DNA from: Bacillus swezeyi
Lineage (GTDB): Bacteria; Bacillota; Bacilli; Bacillales; Bacillaceae
DNA length: 64,000 nucleotides
NCBI RefSeq assembly: GCF_001969815.1
Contig: NZ_MRBK01000003.1
Span: 143,846 to 207,845, forward strand
Direction: 5' to 3'
Shown here: positions 57,794-64,000 of the stretch, one piece after another
How the letters are laid out: each line of letters opens with the position of its first letter
Numbering within the stretch: the first letter of the stretch is position 1
Position numbers and translations under genes: made by a program
The notes under the pieces: model-generated
Databases searched by the model: none
The model's input: the letters and a program-made list of their open reading frames with translations, nothing else
Told to the model about the DNA's origin: nothing

Positions 57794-60448
57794 TTAATCT
57801 GAAGTGCTGCCTGTTTGGCCGCCGGAATCTGTTGGTTGATCATCTGTGTTATCTTTGTTGTCCTTATCTTTATCTTTATTTTTGTTTTGATCATCGGTAT
57901 CATCTTCATCTCGGCCCTTGTTATTGTTGCCTGGATTTTGATTGTTCTGATCTGTATTGTCTGGGTTTTGATCACCCGGCTGATTTTGATTGCCGTTATT
58001 TTGTTTGTCTTTATCCTTGTCTTCATCAGCCTTCTGCTTCTCATCATCCTTGTTTTTCTCGTCATCATCGGTTTTTGACTCATCATCAGGCGCGTTGACT
58101 TGAAGCGTGACAGAAGCAGGATCACTTTCACTGTCTTCGGTAACGGCTGTTACTTGGAATTTGTAGACAGATCCTTCTTTCGCATTCGGAATGACCGCTT
58201 CTTTGGCGCTGCTGTTTTGAACCTCGCTGTATTCTCCGCCGTCAACAGACTGTTTGACTTTAAATGAGACGGCATCGTCATCTTCTCCTGAGTATGACCA
58301 TTTCAGCTTGATGCTTTTTGAAGCTTCATCGTATTCTGCACTCAGCCCGGAAGGCTTAGCTGCATCTTTTTCTTCATATTTTTTCGAAACGGTCGTCGGC
58401 TGTGTGCCTTTTACAAAGTACTCAGTGACCTTTTTATCGCTAGGCGTATTGCTGCTGGCGAGTACAGGCGGGTTCGACCCTTTTAGAACGGTCGCTTCGA
58501 CGACGCTGTCCGGCTTCTCAAATGAGCCGCTGCCGTCGTCAACATTGGCGATCAGCTTTTTAAACATGAGCTTGGCGATTTGCTGTTCGCTCGTATTGAG
58601 CGAATTGTAGCCTTTCTTACCGGTCCAGACGGCTGCCGTATATTGCGGCGTATAGCCGACAAACCACGAATCCCTCGCGCCGTTTGGGTTTAAGCCATGC
58701 TCTTTGACGATAGATTCAGGGAAGTTCGTTGTACCGGTTTTCCCCGCCACTGTGACGCCTGAGACTTGGGCGGCTGTTCCAGTTCCCGACTGAACGGCCG
58801 TTTTCAGCATATCCGTCATCATAAATGCGGTGTAATCGCTCATTGCAGCTTTTGATTCAGGTGTTAGATCGAGCTTTGTGCCGTCATTGAATTCCACCGC
58901 TGTGACGGTATGCGGTTCATTATAGTAGCCATTATTTCCGAAGGCGCTGTATGCACCGGCCATTTGTATAGGTGATACGCCTTTCTTGAAACCGCCGATC
59001 GCATATGATTCAACCAATTCATCTGAATCAATCTTGAGGCCGAGATTGTTTGCAAACTTGCCGACGTTATCTTTTCCGGCTGCCTGGAACGCTTTTAAAG
59101 CCGGGATGTTTCTTGAATCGGCAAGCGCCTGTCTCATCGACATCCAGCCTTTGTAGCCGCGGTCATAGTTATGAATCGGCGTACCCGTTGAATACGTATA
59201 TGCTTCATCTTTAATCTGCTCAAACGTTGACCATTTTTCATTTTCAATGACAGGGCCGTAGTCGAGGACCGGTTTAATCGTTGAACCCGGCTGACGTTCT
59301 ATTTCAGTCGCGTAATTGTAGCCGCCTGGCGTCATATTGCCGCCCAGCGCTCGGACTTCACCGGTTTTTGTATCAAGCAGTGTTAAGCCGGCCATCATTT
59401 TATCGCTGAGCTGAACGGTATCACCGTCCATCAGTTCATTTAAATAGTCCTGTGCGTCTGTATCAAGCGTCGTATATATTTTTAGTCCATCTGTATTAGG
59501 ATTGACATTTGCTTTTGATTCGACTTCATCGATGACCTCTTCGACAAATGCGTTGTACTTGTTGGAAGTTGTTTTAGCGTACTCCTTAGCAGACACAAGG
59601 CCTTTTTTGACCGATACTTTTTTCGCTTTGCTGTAATCTGCGTCAGATATAAACCCGTGTTTATTCATCAGGCTTAGGACTACATTACGCCTTTTCTCAG
59701 CTTTTTCCGGATGTTTAATCGGGTTATAGTTGTTCGGGCTTTGCGGCATGCCGGCTAGTGTTGCGGCCTGCTCAATCGTCAAGTCGTTAAGATCTTTGAC
59801 CCCGTAGAACTGTTCCGCGGCTTTACCGACGCCGTAGGCCTGCGGTGAGAAGTAAATCCGGTTTAAATACATTTCAAGAATTTCGTCTTTTGAATATTTT
59901 CTTTCAAGCTGGAATGAAAGCCATACTTCCTGGACTTTTCGTTTCACTGTTTTTTCATGTGACAGAAGGGAGTTTTTAACGACCTGCTGTGTGATCGTAC
60001 TTCCGCCCTCAGAGCCGAATCCGCCTTCAAAGTTGGCTAAAAGCGCTCCTCCGATCCGGATTGGATCCACTCCGTGGTGATCGTAGAAACGGGCATCTTC
60101 GGTCGCGAGAAATGCGTTTTTCACGGAATCGGGTATGTCTTTAATCGACACGTATGTCCGTTTTTCCGAACCGATTTCCGCTATTTCTTTTCCGTTTTTA
60201 TCATAAATGGTGGAAGAGTACGGCGTTTTCAGTTTTGCTTCGTCAAGGGACGGTGCGTCAGCAACCATGACTGCAAAAGTGACGCCTCCGGCGATCAAGC
60301 CGATGACACCGACGATTAAAATGGATAAAAGAATTTTCTTAAAGAGTCCTGCTTTCTTTTTTTTCTTTGGTTTAGTATGAGTATTAGACCTGCTTTTGCC
60401 CTGCTGGGCTCTTCGCCGTTCCTGGCGGCTGTTAAATTGATCTGACAT
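57794..60448 (-). CDS. ponA: Class A penicillin-binding protein 1 (PonA)
   Basis: A bifunctional cell wall synthase, 884 aa. A short basic cytoplasmic tail and a membrane helix (about 38-62) come first. The GT51 glycosyltransferase domain follows (catalytic EDARFYDHHG at Glu117, then GGSTITQQVVKN), then the transpeptidase with active Ser389 (RQPGSTIKP), SRN and KTGTTN. Next is a fibronectin-III-like domain (about 705-785). The last ~95 residues are almost only Asp, Asn, Lys, Gln, Glu and Pro, probably a flexible wall-associated tail. It lies downstream of recU as in B. subtilis. Confidence 0.95.
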   Translation of the reverse strand: MSDQFNSRQERRRAQQGKSRSNTHTKPKKKKKAGLFKKILLSILIVGVIGLIAGGVTFAVMVADAPSLDEAKLKTPYSSTIYDKNGKEIAEIGSEKRTYVSIKDIPDSVKNAFLATEDARFYDHHGVDPIRIGGALLANFEGGFGSEGGSTITQQVVKNSLLSHEKTVKRKVQEVWLSFQLERKYSKDEILEMYLNRIYFSPQAYGVGKAAEQFYGVKDLNDLTIEQAATLAGMPQSPNNYNPIKHPEKAEKRRNVVLSLMNKHGFISDADYSKAKKVSVKKGLVSAKEYAKTTSNKYNAFVEEVIDEVESKANVNPNTDGLKIYTTLDTDAQDYLNELMDGDTVQLSDKMMAGLTLLDTKTGEVRALGGNMTPGGYNYATEIERQPGSTIKPVLDYGPVIENEKWSTFEQIKDEAYTYSTGTPIHNYDRGYKGWMSMRQALADSRNIPALKAFQAAGKDNVGKFANNLGLKIDSDELVESYAIGGFKKGVSPIQMAGAYSAFGNNGYYNEPHTVTAVEFNDGTKLDLTPESKAAMSDYTAFMMTDMLKTAVQSGTGTAAQVSGVTVAGKTGTTNFPESIVKEHGLNPNGARDSWFVGYTPQYTAAVWTGKKGYNSLNTSEQQIAKLMFKKLIANVDDGSGSFEKPDSVVEATVLKGSNPPVLASSNTPSDKKVTEYFVKGTQPTTVSKKYEEKDAAKPSGLSAEYDEASKSIKLKWSYSGEDDDAVSFKVKQSVDGGEYSEVQNSSAKEAVIPNAKEGSVYKFQVTAVTEDSESDPASVTLQVNAPDDESKTDDDEKNKDDEKQKADEDKDKDKQNNGNQNQPGDQNPDNTDQNNQNPGNNNKGRDEDDTDDQNKNKDKDKDNKDNTDDQPTDSGGQTGSTSD

Positions 60449-60506
60449 AACATCTCAACCTTTCGTAGTTAAACCTTTCCCGCTCACATGACTTTAAAAT
60501 CATAAT

Positions 60507-61106
60507 TTATGATGGCGAAAAATACAACTGGTCAATAACTTTAATATAATCAATTCTTGGCGAGTATCCAAGCGAAATGGGGTGAGCGGCTTCCTGCAGT
60601 TCATCTTTTCGAATCGATTTTCTGCCGTTTTTCTGCTTGCGCTCCCAGAAATAAAATAATTTTTCTGCTTCCAAAATATAAATTTCGTCAAATGCGGATA
60701 TAATAACAAAACAAATACCGTCTTGAGCTACGACCTGCTTCATGTGTTCGATCTGGTGATCGTGAAAATTCTGCAGGGGGAAAGATGTTCGGTTCTTCGT
60801 TTCTTTTGCTTCAAAATCGATGTAGCGCCCTTTATAAATCCCATTATAATCAGTAGTTGACGACTGCTTGAAATATGCTTCTTTTATGACCGCGGCGCTT
60901 CGTTTCGGGTAATCGACCTGTACAATCTGAACAGGTGTCGGTTTTTTATGAATCACCGCAATCGAATGAGACAGATAATACATATTCGTTTCATTTAGAT
61001 CGTCTTCGAGGGTCATCCCGCGATTGCTATATGACGACGGCTTCTTATTTAAGGATGAGGCAGCTTGTTTCGGCTGATAGGTTTTGCCGTTCGGATATCG
61101 AATCAC
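60507..61106 (-). CDS. recU: Holliday junction resolvase RecU
   Basis: Resolves recombination intermediates and modulates RecA/RuvAB; needed for chromosome segregation. 199 aa. The catalytic acidic residues lie in [19 protein letters not shown] (Asp, Glu and the following Lys). The block [19 protein letters not shown] is conserved. The start is GTG at 61106 (product [10 protein letters not shown]), nine bases after AAAAGGAGG; the in-frame ATG at 61115 abuts that site and is unlikely. Divergent from yppC by only 51 nt. Confidence 0.94.
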   Translation of the reverse strand: MIRYPNGKTYQPKQAASSLNKKPSSYSNRGMTLEDDLNETNMYYLSHSIAVIHKKPTPVQIVQVDYPKRSAAVIKEAYFKQSSTTDYNGIYKGRYIDFEAKETKNRTSFPLQNFHDHQIEHMKQVVAQDGICFVIISAFDEIYILEAEKLFYFWERKQKNGRKSIRKDELQEAAHPISLGYSPRIDYIKVIDQLYFSPS

Positions 61107-61157
61107 TTTCTTCATCCTCCTTTTAGAGAAATCTGGATACAAACGGAAGTGTTTAAT

Positions 61158-62117
61158 TTGCGCAACACAATGTCCGGAGCAGAACTGACGCGCCGCATAC
61201 AAGAGCAAACCGGAAAACTGAATAAAGATAATATTTCCCGGACAAATGCATACAAAAGCTACTTTGACCGCCACCCGGAGATCAAGTGGTCGCTTTTGGC
61301 TTCATTTGTTTCCCGCAATGCCGGCTGGTCGATGACTGATTTAAAAGGGCGCCTCTTTCAGCTCGGTCTTACGGATGTTCAGCAGAATTGGCTGTTTATC
61401 ATGTATGAAAGAGCGAACTGGCTGATTTTTTCTGATGCATACCCGCAGCTCCTTTTATATCAGTGGTCCAAACTGCTCGGACGGCCTCTTTTCCATTTGC
61501 TTCCCGCTTTTGGCGTTTCTTCGTTTATGAAAACGGAGTGGGAGCGATTTTGGCATGAGCACGATCAAAAAAGGCTCATGTATGCTCTCATTATAAATGA
61601 ACAAAACACTATCCAAACTCCTATTATACAAAATCCTCTGTTCAAAAAGAATGTTTTTCGCACGATTCCTTTTCAGGTCTGTGAATGGCTTCATTTCAAC
61701 ACGGTGATTTTCCCGACGGTTGAAGGCGTTTTTTACGGCGTGTCTGTTAAACGGTTTTCAAGTTTAAAAGAAAGGATCAAACTTGGCAAGCAATTAAGCC
61801 AGCTGCTGTTCAGGCCTGAGCTTTTTCCGGCTTTCTTCCATTTTACATCCTGTGTGCCGCATACCGGGTCGCGTTTTGATATGGAGCGCTGGGCTGGGGT
61901 TAACACCAGGTCCTCGCCATTTTTAAGAACCTGCTACCCCGTCATCACCCATTCATTAGACGGATCAAAATGCGATTGGTTTCGCGGGGGAAGCAGGGAG
62001 GGGATGTTTCGAGATGAAAAGCTGCCGAAAACCATCGAATTAACGGAATGGTATTTTCAAAAAAGAAGGCAGCTCCAAGCTGTTTTTTCGCTGGAACATT
62101 GGCTGAAAAAGAGATAG
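61158..62117 (+). CDS. yppC: YppC, DUF2515-like protein
   Basis: 319 aa with no signal peptide; aromatic-rich, with motifs [20 protein letters not shown] and [20 protein letters not shown]. Function unknown; long linked to recU. The TTG at 61158, with GGAAGTG a few bases upstream, gives about the B. subtilis length. ATG 61170 is an alternative but has no ribosome binding site. Any frame starting further upstream would overlap recU. Confidence 0.78.
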   Translation: MRNTMSGAELTRRIQEQTGKLNKDNISRTNAYKSYFDRHPEIKWSLLASFVSRNAGWSMTDLKGRLFQLGLTDVQQNWLFIMYERANWLIFSDAYPQLLLYQWSKLLGRPLFHLLPAFGVSSFMKTEWERFWHEHDQKRLMYALIINEQNTIQTPIIQNPLFKKNVFRTIPFQVCEWLHFNTVIFPTVEGVFYGVSVKRFSSLKERIKLGKQLSQLLFRPELFPAFFHFTSCVPHTGSRFDMERWAGVNTRSSPFLRTCYPVITHSLDGSKCDWFRGGSREGMFRDEKLPKTIELTEWYFQKRRQLQAVFSLEHWLKKR

Positions 62118-62123
62118 GAAAGA

Positions 62124-62151
62124 AAAAAAGCAAGGAATTTCCTTGCTTTTT
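62124..62151. terminator. Bidirectional terminator between yppC and sspM
   Basis: GCAAGGAA...TTCCTTGC hairpin (62130-62146) flanked by A-run on the left and T-run on the right. Confidence 0.9.
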
Positions 62152-62254
62152 AAGTGGACGGCCGGTTTGGTCCGCCTAATTTTTTATCCAATGTATCTGT
62201 CTGTTTCGTATCTGGTTTGGTTTTTGCAGGGGATTTCTTTTTGTTGTTTTCCAC
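62150..62254 (-). CDS. sspM: Small acid-soluble spore protein SspM
   Basis: A 34-aa minor SASP, ending TLDKKLGGPNRPST, which is the SspM signature; the N-terminal part is Lys/Pro/Thr rich (product begins MENNKKKSPAK). The start is GTG at 62254 behind AAGGAGGTG, an excellent ribosome binding site. Expected to be made in the forespore; the upstream GTATGAA and AATCTATA could be a sigma-G promoter, but the match is poor. Too short for most length filters. Confidence 0.88.
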   Translation of the reverse strand: MENNKKKSPAKTKPDTKQTDTLDKKLGGPNRPST

Positions 62255-62455
62255 AGCAGGCACCTCCTTACCTTTATAGATTTCGCAGAAAAAGTGCCGT
62301 TCATACCATTTTTCGCGGAGCCGTTTTGTCGAAACGGAAGCGTCCTGAGGGAAATTGAATTTCTTTGGCGGTTTCCTTCTAGTTTTGTCAACTGTGAAGG
62401 AGAGGCGGCAGGAGAGGGAGAATGCATAGATGGCCATAAAAAAGGAGGGAAGCAA
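62255..62455. other. sspM-yppD intergenic region
   Basis: A 200-nt divergent region. It contains the palindrome CCGTTT-TGTCG-AAACGG (62321-62337), which includes an 8-base match to the Spo0A box TTGTCGAA, and the sspM promoter area. I see no further gene. Confidence 0.35.
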
Positions 62456-62683
62456 ATGAGCGAATTTGCAAGCAAAGACTCGGTCCTTCAAATGCTTTTG
62501 GAAACGGAAACAGAACTCGCTTCTGCGGAAACAGCGCTGACCAAAGCCGTAAACAGACTAAAACATGAAAAAAGCACCGCCTGGAACGAACGGCTTGACC
62601 TTATCGAAAAAGAACTGACAGAGCTCTCATCCTGCTTAAACAGCACGCTGATGGGAGTAGAGCCTCATGGAGAGTCCGCTTAA
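62456..62683 (+). CDS. yppD: Small coiled-coil protein YppD
   Basis: 75 aa, almost wholly helical and charged (LLETETELASAETALTKAVN and LDLIEKELTELSSCLN), with heptad-like spacing. ATG 62456 follows AAAAGGAGGGAAGC. Assigned to YppD by its position between yppC/sspM and yppE; function unknown. Confidence 0.68.
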   Translation: MSEFASKDSVLQMLLETETELASAETALTKAVNRLKHEKSTAWNERLDLIEKELTELSSCLNSTLMGVEPHGESA

Positions 62684-62692
62684 ATGAATTCG

Positions 62693-62721
62693 TTGTGTTG
62701 AACCTTTTCCTTTGGTACGAT
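62693..62721 (+). promoter_or_regulatory. Sigma-A promoter of yppE
   Basis: TTGTGT (62693-62698), 17-nt spacer, extended TGG-TACGAT (62716-62721). The start site would leave a very short leader before yppE. Confidence 0.5.
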
Positions 62722-62737
62722 AGCCTTCGAGGTGAAC

Positions 62738-63112
62738 ATGTTGGATATACAATCTTTTCTTGCAAAGACACAGGAATTAATCGCCCTGACAAAAGAAGCG
62801 GAGGAACGCTATAAAAAGGGCAGGGAGGAAGGCGGGGAACACGATTTTTTCAACGTTGTCAAACCTTCTGTCGAGCGGTGCGAACAGGCAGTGAAAAGCT
62901 GGCTGCGGGAAAGCTTTTCATATATAAAGGAATACCGTCCAAAATACATGTATGAAGAACAGCTGAATTCGGTTGAAGAAAATCTGAATGAGATCGTTTT
63001 GCAGTCGTATTTCTGCAAAATACACAAAAAGCGCTTTAAAGATCTTGCTGAATCTGTGCTTTATACACTGAAAAACATTGAAGACGATATATTAAAAGGA
63101 GACCGGGCATAA
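62738..63112 (+). CDS. yppE: YppE, DUF1798-like helical protein
   Basis: 124 aa, all-helical and charged (SFLAKTQELIALTKEAEERY, EEQLNSVEENLNEIVLQSYF). It resembles YppE, a four-helix protein of known structure but unknown role. GAGGTG is close to ATG 62738; TTG 62741 and GTG 62732 are alternatives. Its stop codon lies within the following terminator. Confidence 0.82.
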   Translation: MLDIQSFLAKTQELIALTKEAEERYKKGREEGGEHDFFNVVKPSVERCEQAVKSWLRESFSYIKEYRPKYMYEEQLNSVEENLNEIVLQSYFCKIHKKRFKDLAESVLYTLKNIEDDILKGDRA

Positions 63113-63130
63113 TCACCAGTCTCCTTTTCT
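63094..63130. terminator. Terminator shared by yppE and yppF
   Basis: AAAAGGAGAC (63094-63103) pairs perfectly with GTCTCCTTTT (63119-63128); it includes the yppE stop and has T-runs for both strands. Confidence 0.85.
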
Positions 63131-63140
63131 AAATCTTTAT

Positions 63141-63341
63141 TCAGCTGGCGTCTGAATTCATGTCATAAGCAGGGTGCTGTGCTCCATTCGCTTCAAGAAC
63201 TTTCATACTCGTGCGAAATTCGTTTAATGTCAGATGTCCCTGGATATACAAAAACTTGGCAAAATCCATCAGCTTATTCATACAGTCTGTCTCGTACTGC
63301 TTCATCTCGGCAAAACAATTTCTTAAGTATGATACGTTCAT
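63141..63341 (-). CDS. yppF: YppF-like small protein
   Basis: 66 aa, soluble and helical, with DFAKFLYIQGHLTLNEFRTS, the core of the YppF family. The ATG at 63341 (product MNVSYLRNC) has AGAGGGG at ten bases; the ATG at 63350 abuts that site. Function unknown. Confidence 0.78.
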   Translation of the reverse strand: MNVSYLRNCFAEMKQYETDCMNKLMDFAKFLYIQGHLTLNEFRTSMKVLEANGAQHPAYDMNSDAS

Positions 63342-63460
63342 ATGGTGCATCCCCTCTCGTTCTTATTAATAATATAGTACCATAACAATTCGACTTTTTT
63401 CTGTTTTTCAAAAATTAAAACTTTCGACACTTTTTGACAGAATTGTGACATTCGCTTTGG

Positions 63461-63489
63461 AACGGGAAATGCTGTCGTGTCATACACTT
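63461..63489 (+). promoter_or_regulatory. Possible mother-cell promoter of yppG
   Basis: AAC (63461-63463), 17 nt, CATACACTT (63481-63489), which resembles a sigma-K or sigma-E type -10. Only partial match to either consensus. Confidence 0.25.
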
Positions 63490-63519
63490 ATAAAAAAGGG
63501 GCTCTAGAAGGAGAGATGA

Positions 63520-63954
63520 ATGATGGAAGAGAGGAGAGCCGCCAGATATCCCTATTTAGGCCCGCAGGCGTCCTATCCTGCATATCCGGAGTTCCAGATG
63601 AACCAGCCTGTTCAGCACTACTACAGCCAGGAACAGGCGCCTGTCCAGCGTCCGCCGGCTTATCAGCAGCCGTTTGAGCAAAATGTGGATCCGTTCTCAG
63701 CTTACCAGCAACCTGTCCATCAGCCTGTTCAGCAGCACATGCAGCCGTTTCATCCATTTCCTTACCCGAACCCATATCCTTCACCACGGCCAAACCTCCA
63801 TCAGCCTGCCCAATTTCAGAGCTTTCTGTCGCAATTTAAGAAAAAGAACGGCCAGCTTGATTTTAGTAAAATGATGGATACGGCAGGCCAAATGATGAGT
63901 ACGGTCAATCAGGTGGGATCGCTGGCAAAAGGCTTTATCGGATTCTTTAAGTGA
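63520..63954 (+). CDS. yppG: YppG-like Pro/Gln/Tyr-rich coat-type protein
   Basis: 144 aa. The first ~95 residues are low complexity: Pro, Gln, Tyr and His with repeats like [12 protein letters not shown], as in spore coat proteins. The C-terminal ~45 residues ([20 protein letters not shown], then [13 protein letters not shown]) form the conserved YppG-family end. AGAAGGAGAG is upstream; ATG 63523 is an equal alternative. Function is unproven. Confidence 0.8.
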   Translation: MMEERRAARYPYLGPQASYPAYPEFQMNQPVQHYYSQEQAPVQRPPAYQQPFEQNVDPFSAYQQPVHQPVQQHMQPFHPFPYPNPYPSPRPNLHQPAQFQSFLSQFKKKNGQLDFSKMMDTAGQMMSTVNQVGSLAKGFIGFFK

Positions 63955-63984
63955 AAAAAAGCATGGATGAAGATCATTCATGCT
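63953..63984 (-). terminator. Terminator of a minus-strand gene beyond the window
   Basis: AGCATGGATG (63960-63969) pairs with CATTCATGCT (63975-63984). A run of A before it is a T-run on the minus strand, so it ends a transcript arriving from the right. Confidence 0.75.
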
Positions 63985-64000
63985 CAGATTGTTGACAAAA

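Noticed and set aside
57815..58098. Plus-strand open frames rich in Ile, Leu, Val and Phe opposite the ponA tail
   Set aside because: They are the mirror image of the Asp/Asn/Lys-rich tail codons of ponA. They have no ribosome binding site, and their hydrophobicity is a composition artefact.
61065..61157. yppC start at ATG 61065
   Set aside because: It would overlap the 5' part of recU on the other strand and has no ribosome binding site. The TTG at 61158 fits family length.
62176..62491. Longer minus-strand frames overlapping sspM
   Set aside because: The upstream part has no ribosome binding site. The GTG at 62254 has AAGGAGGTG directly before it and gives the exact 34-aa SspM.

Overview
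This window is core chromosome of a low-to-mid GC, spore-forming Firmicute of the Bacillus subtilis group. I infer the licheniformis side of the group, from an asparaginase gene between the ypdA and prsW homologues and from protein divergence relative to B. subtilis as I remember it. Gene content and order follow the B. subtilis ypdA-to-yppG segment almost gene for gene. I see no rRNA, tRNA, insertion sequence, prophage or CRISPR array, and no stretch of foreign-looking coding style.

Layout. 0-5 kb: end of the bacilliredoxin reductase gene (ypdA/bdr), asparaginase, the membrane protease PrsW, and the spore cortex-lytic pair sleB-ypeB. 5-12.8 kb: cmk, a four-domain S1 protein (ypfD), type 2 isopentenyl-PP isomerase (fni), yphA-seaA-ypzH, the ribosome-assembly GTPase der and gpsA. 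13-16.4 kb: yphE-yphF, the spore coat ATPase spoIVA behind a near-consensus sigma-E promoter, and hbs. 16.5-20.6 kb: folE(mtrA)-mtrB, the heptaprenyl-PP/menaquinone genes hepS-menG-hepT, and ndk. 20.7-34 kb: cheR and the aromatic supraoperon aroC-aroB-aroH-trpEDCFBA-hisC-tyrA-aroA. Its trp part has a TRAP-type leader, and mtrB, encoding TRAP itself, lies 7 kb upstream. 34-40.5 kb: ypiA, ypiB, ypiF, qcrABC (menaquinol:cytochrome c reductase) and ypjAB. 40.5-49.4 kb: YitT-family ypjC (minus strand), then ypjD-dapB-mgsA-bshB1-bshA-cca-birA and panBCD. 49.5-57.8 kb: dinG, ypmA, ypmB, aspB, asnS, dnaD, nth, ypoC. 57.8-64 kb: recU-ponA on the minus strand, yppC, sspM, yppD, yppE, yppF, yppG.

The genes combine into a few programmes. 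They cover aromatic amino acid synthesis with RNA-level tryptophan feedback, the menaquinone and bc-complex respiratory chain, bacillithiol synthesis (bshA, bshB1) and recycling (ypdA), CoA precursors (panBCD), lysine/cell wall (dapB, ponA), and sporulation/germination (spoIVA, sleB-ypeB, sspM, ypjB, yppG). Start codons deserve care. TTG or GTG starts are supported by ribosome binding sites or family length for spoIVA, hepS, trpE, ypiA, panB, aspB, asnS, fni, yphE, ypiF, recU, sspM and others, so ATG-only calls would be wrong here.

I did not find a new multi-gene system. The most interesting unexplained signals are RNA-level: a promoter-driven, structured ~165-nt transcript ending in a terminator between qcrC and ypjA; an 11-bp inverted repeat that could hide the ndk ribosome binding site only in read-through mRNA; two strong hairpins in the leader of the S1-protein gene; promoter-proximal hairpins before der and asnS; and a trp leader with nine clear TRAP triplets. 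Two short genes (ypzI, sspM) and one speculative 29-codon ORF complete the list.
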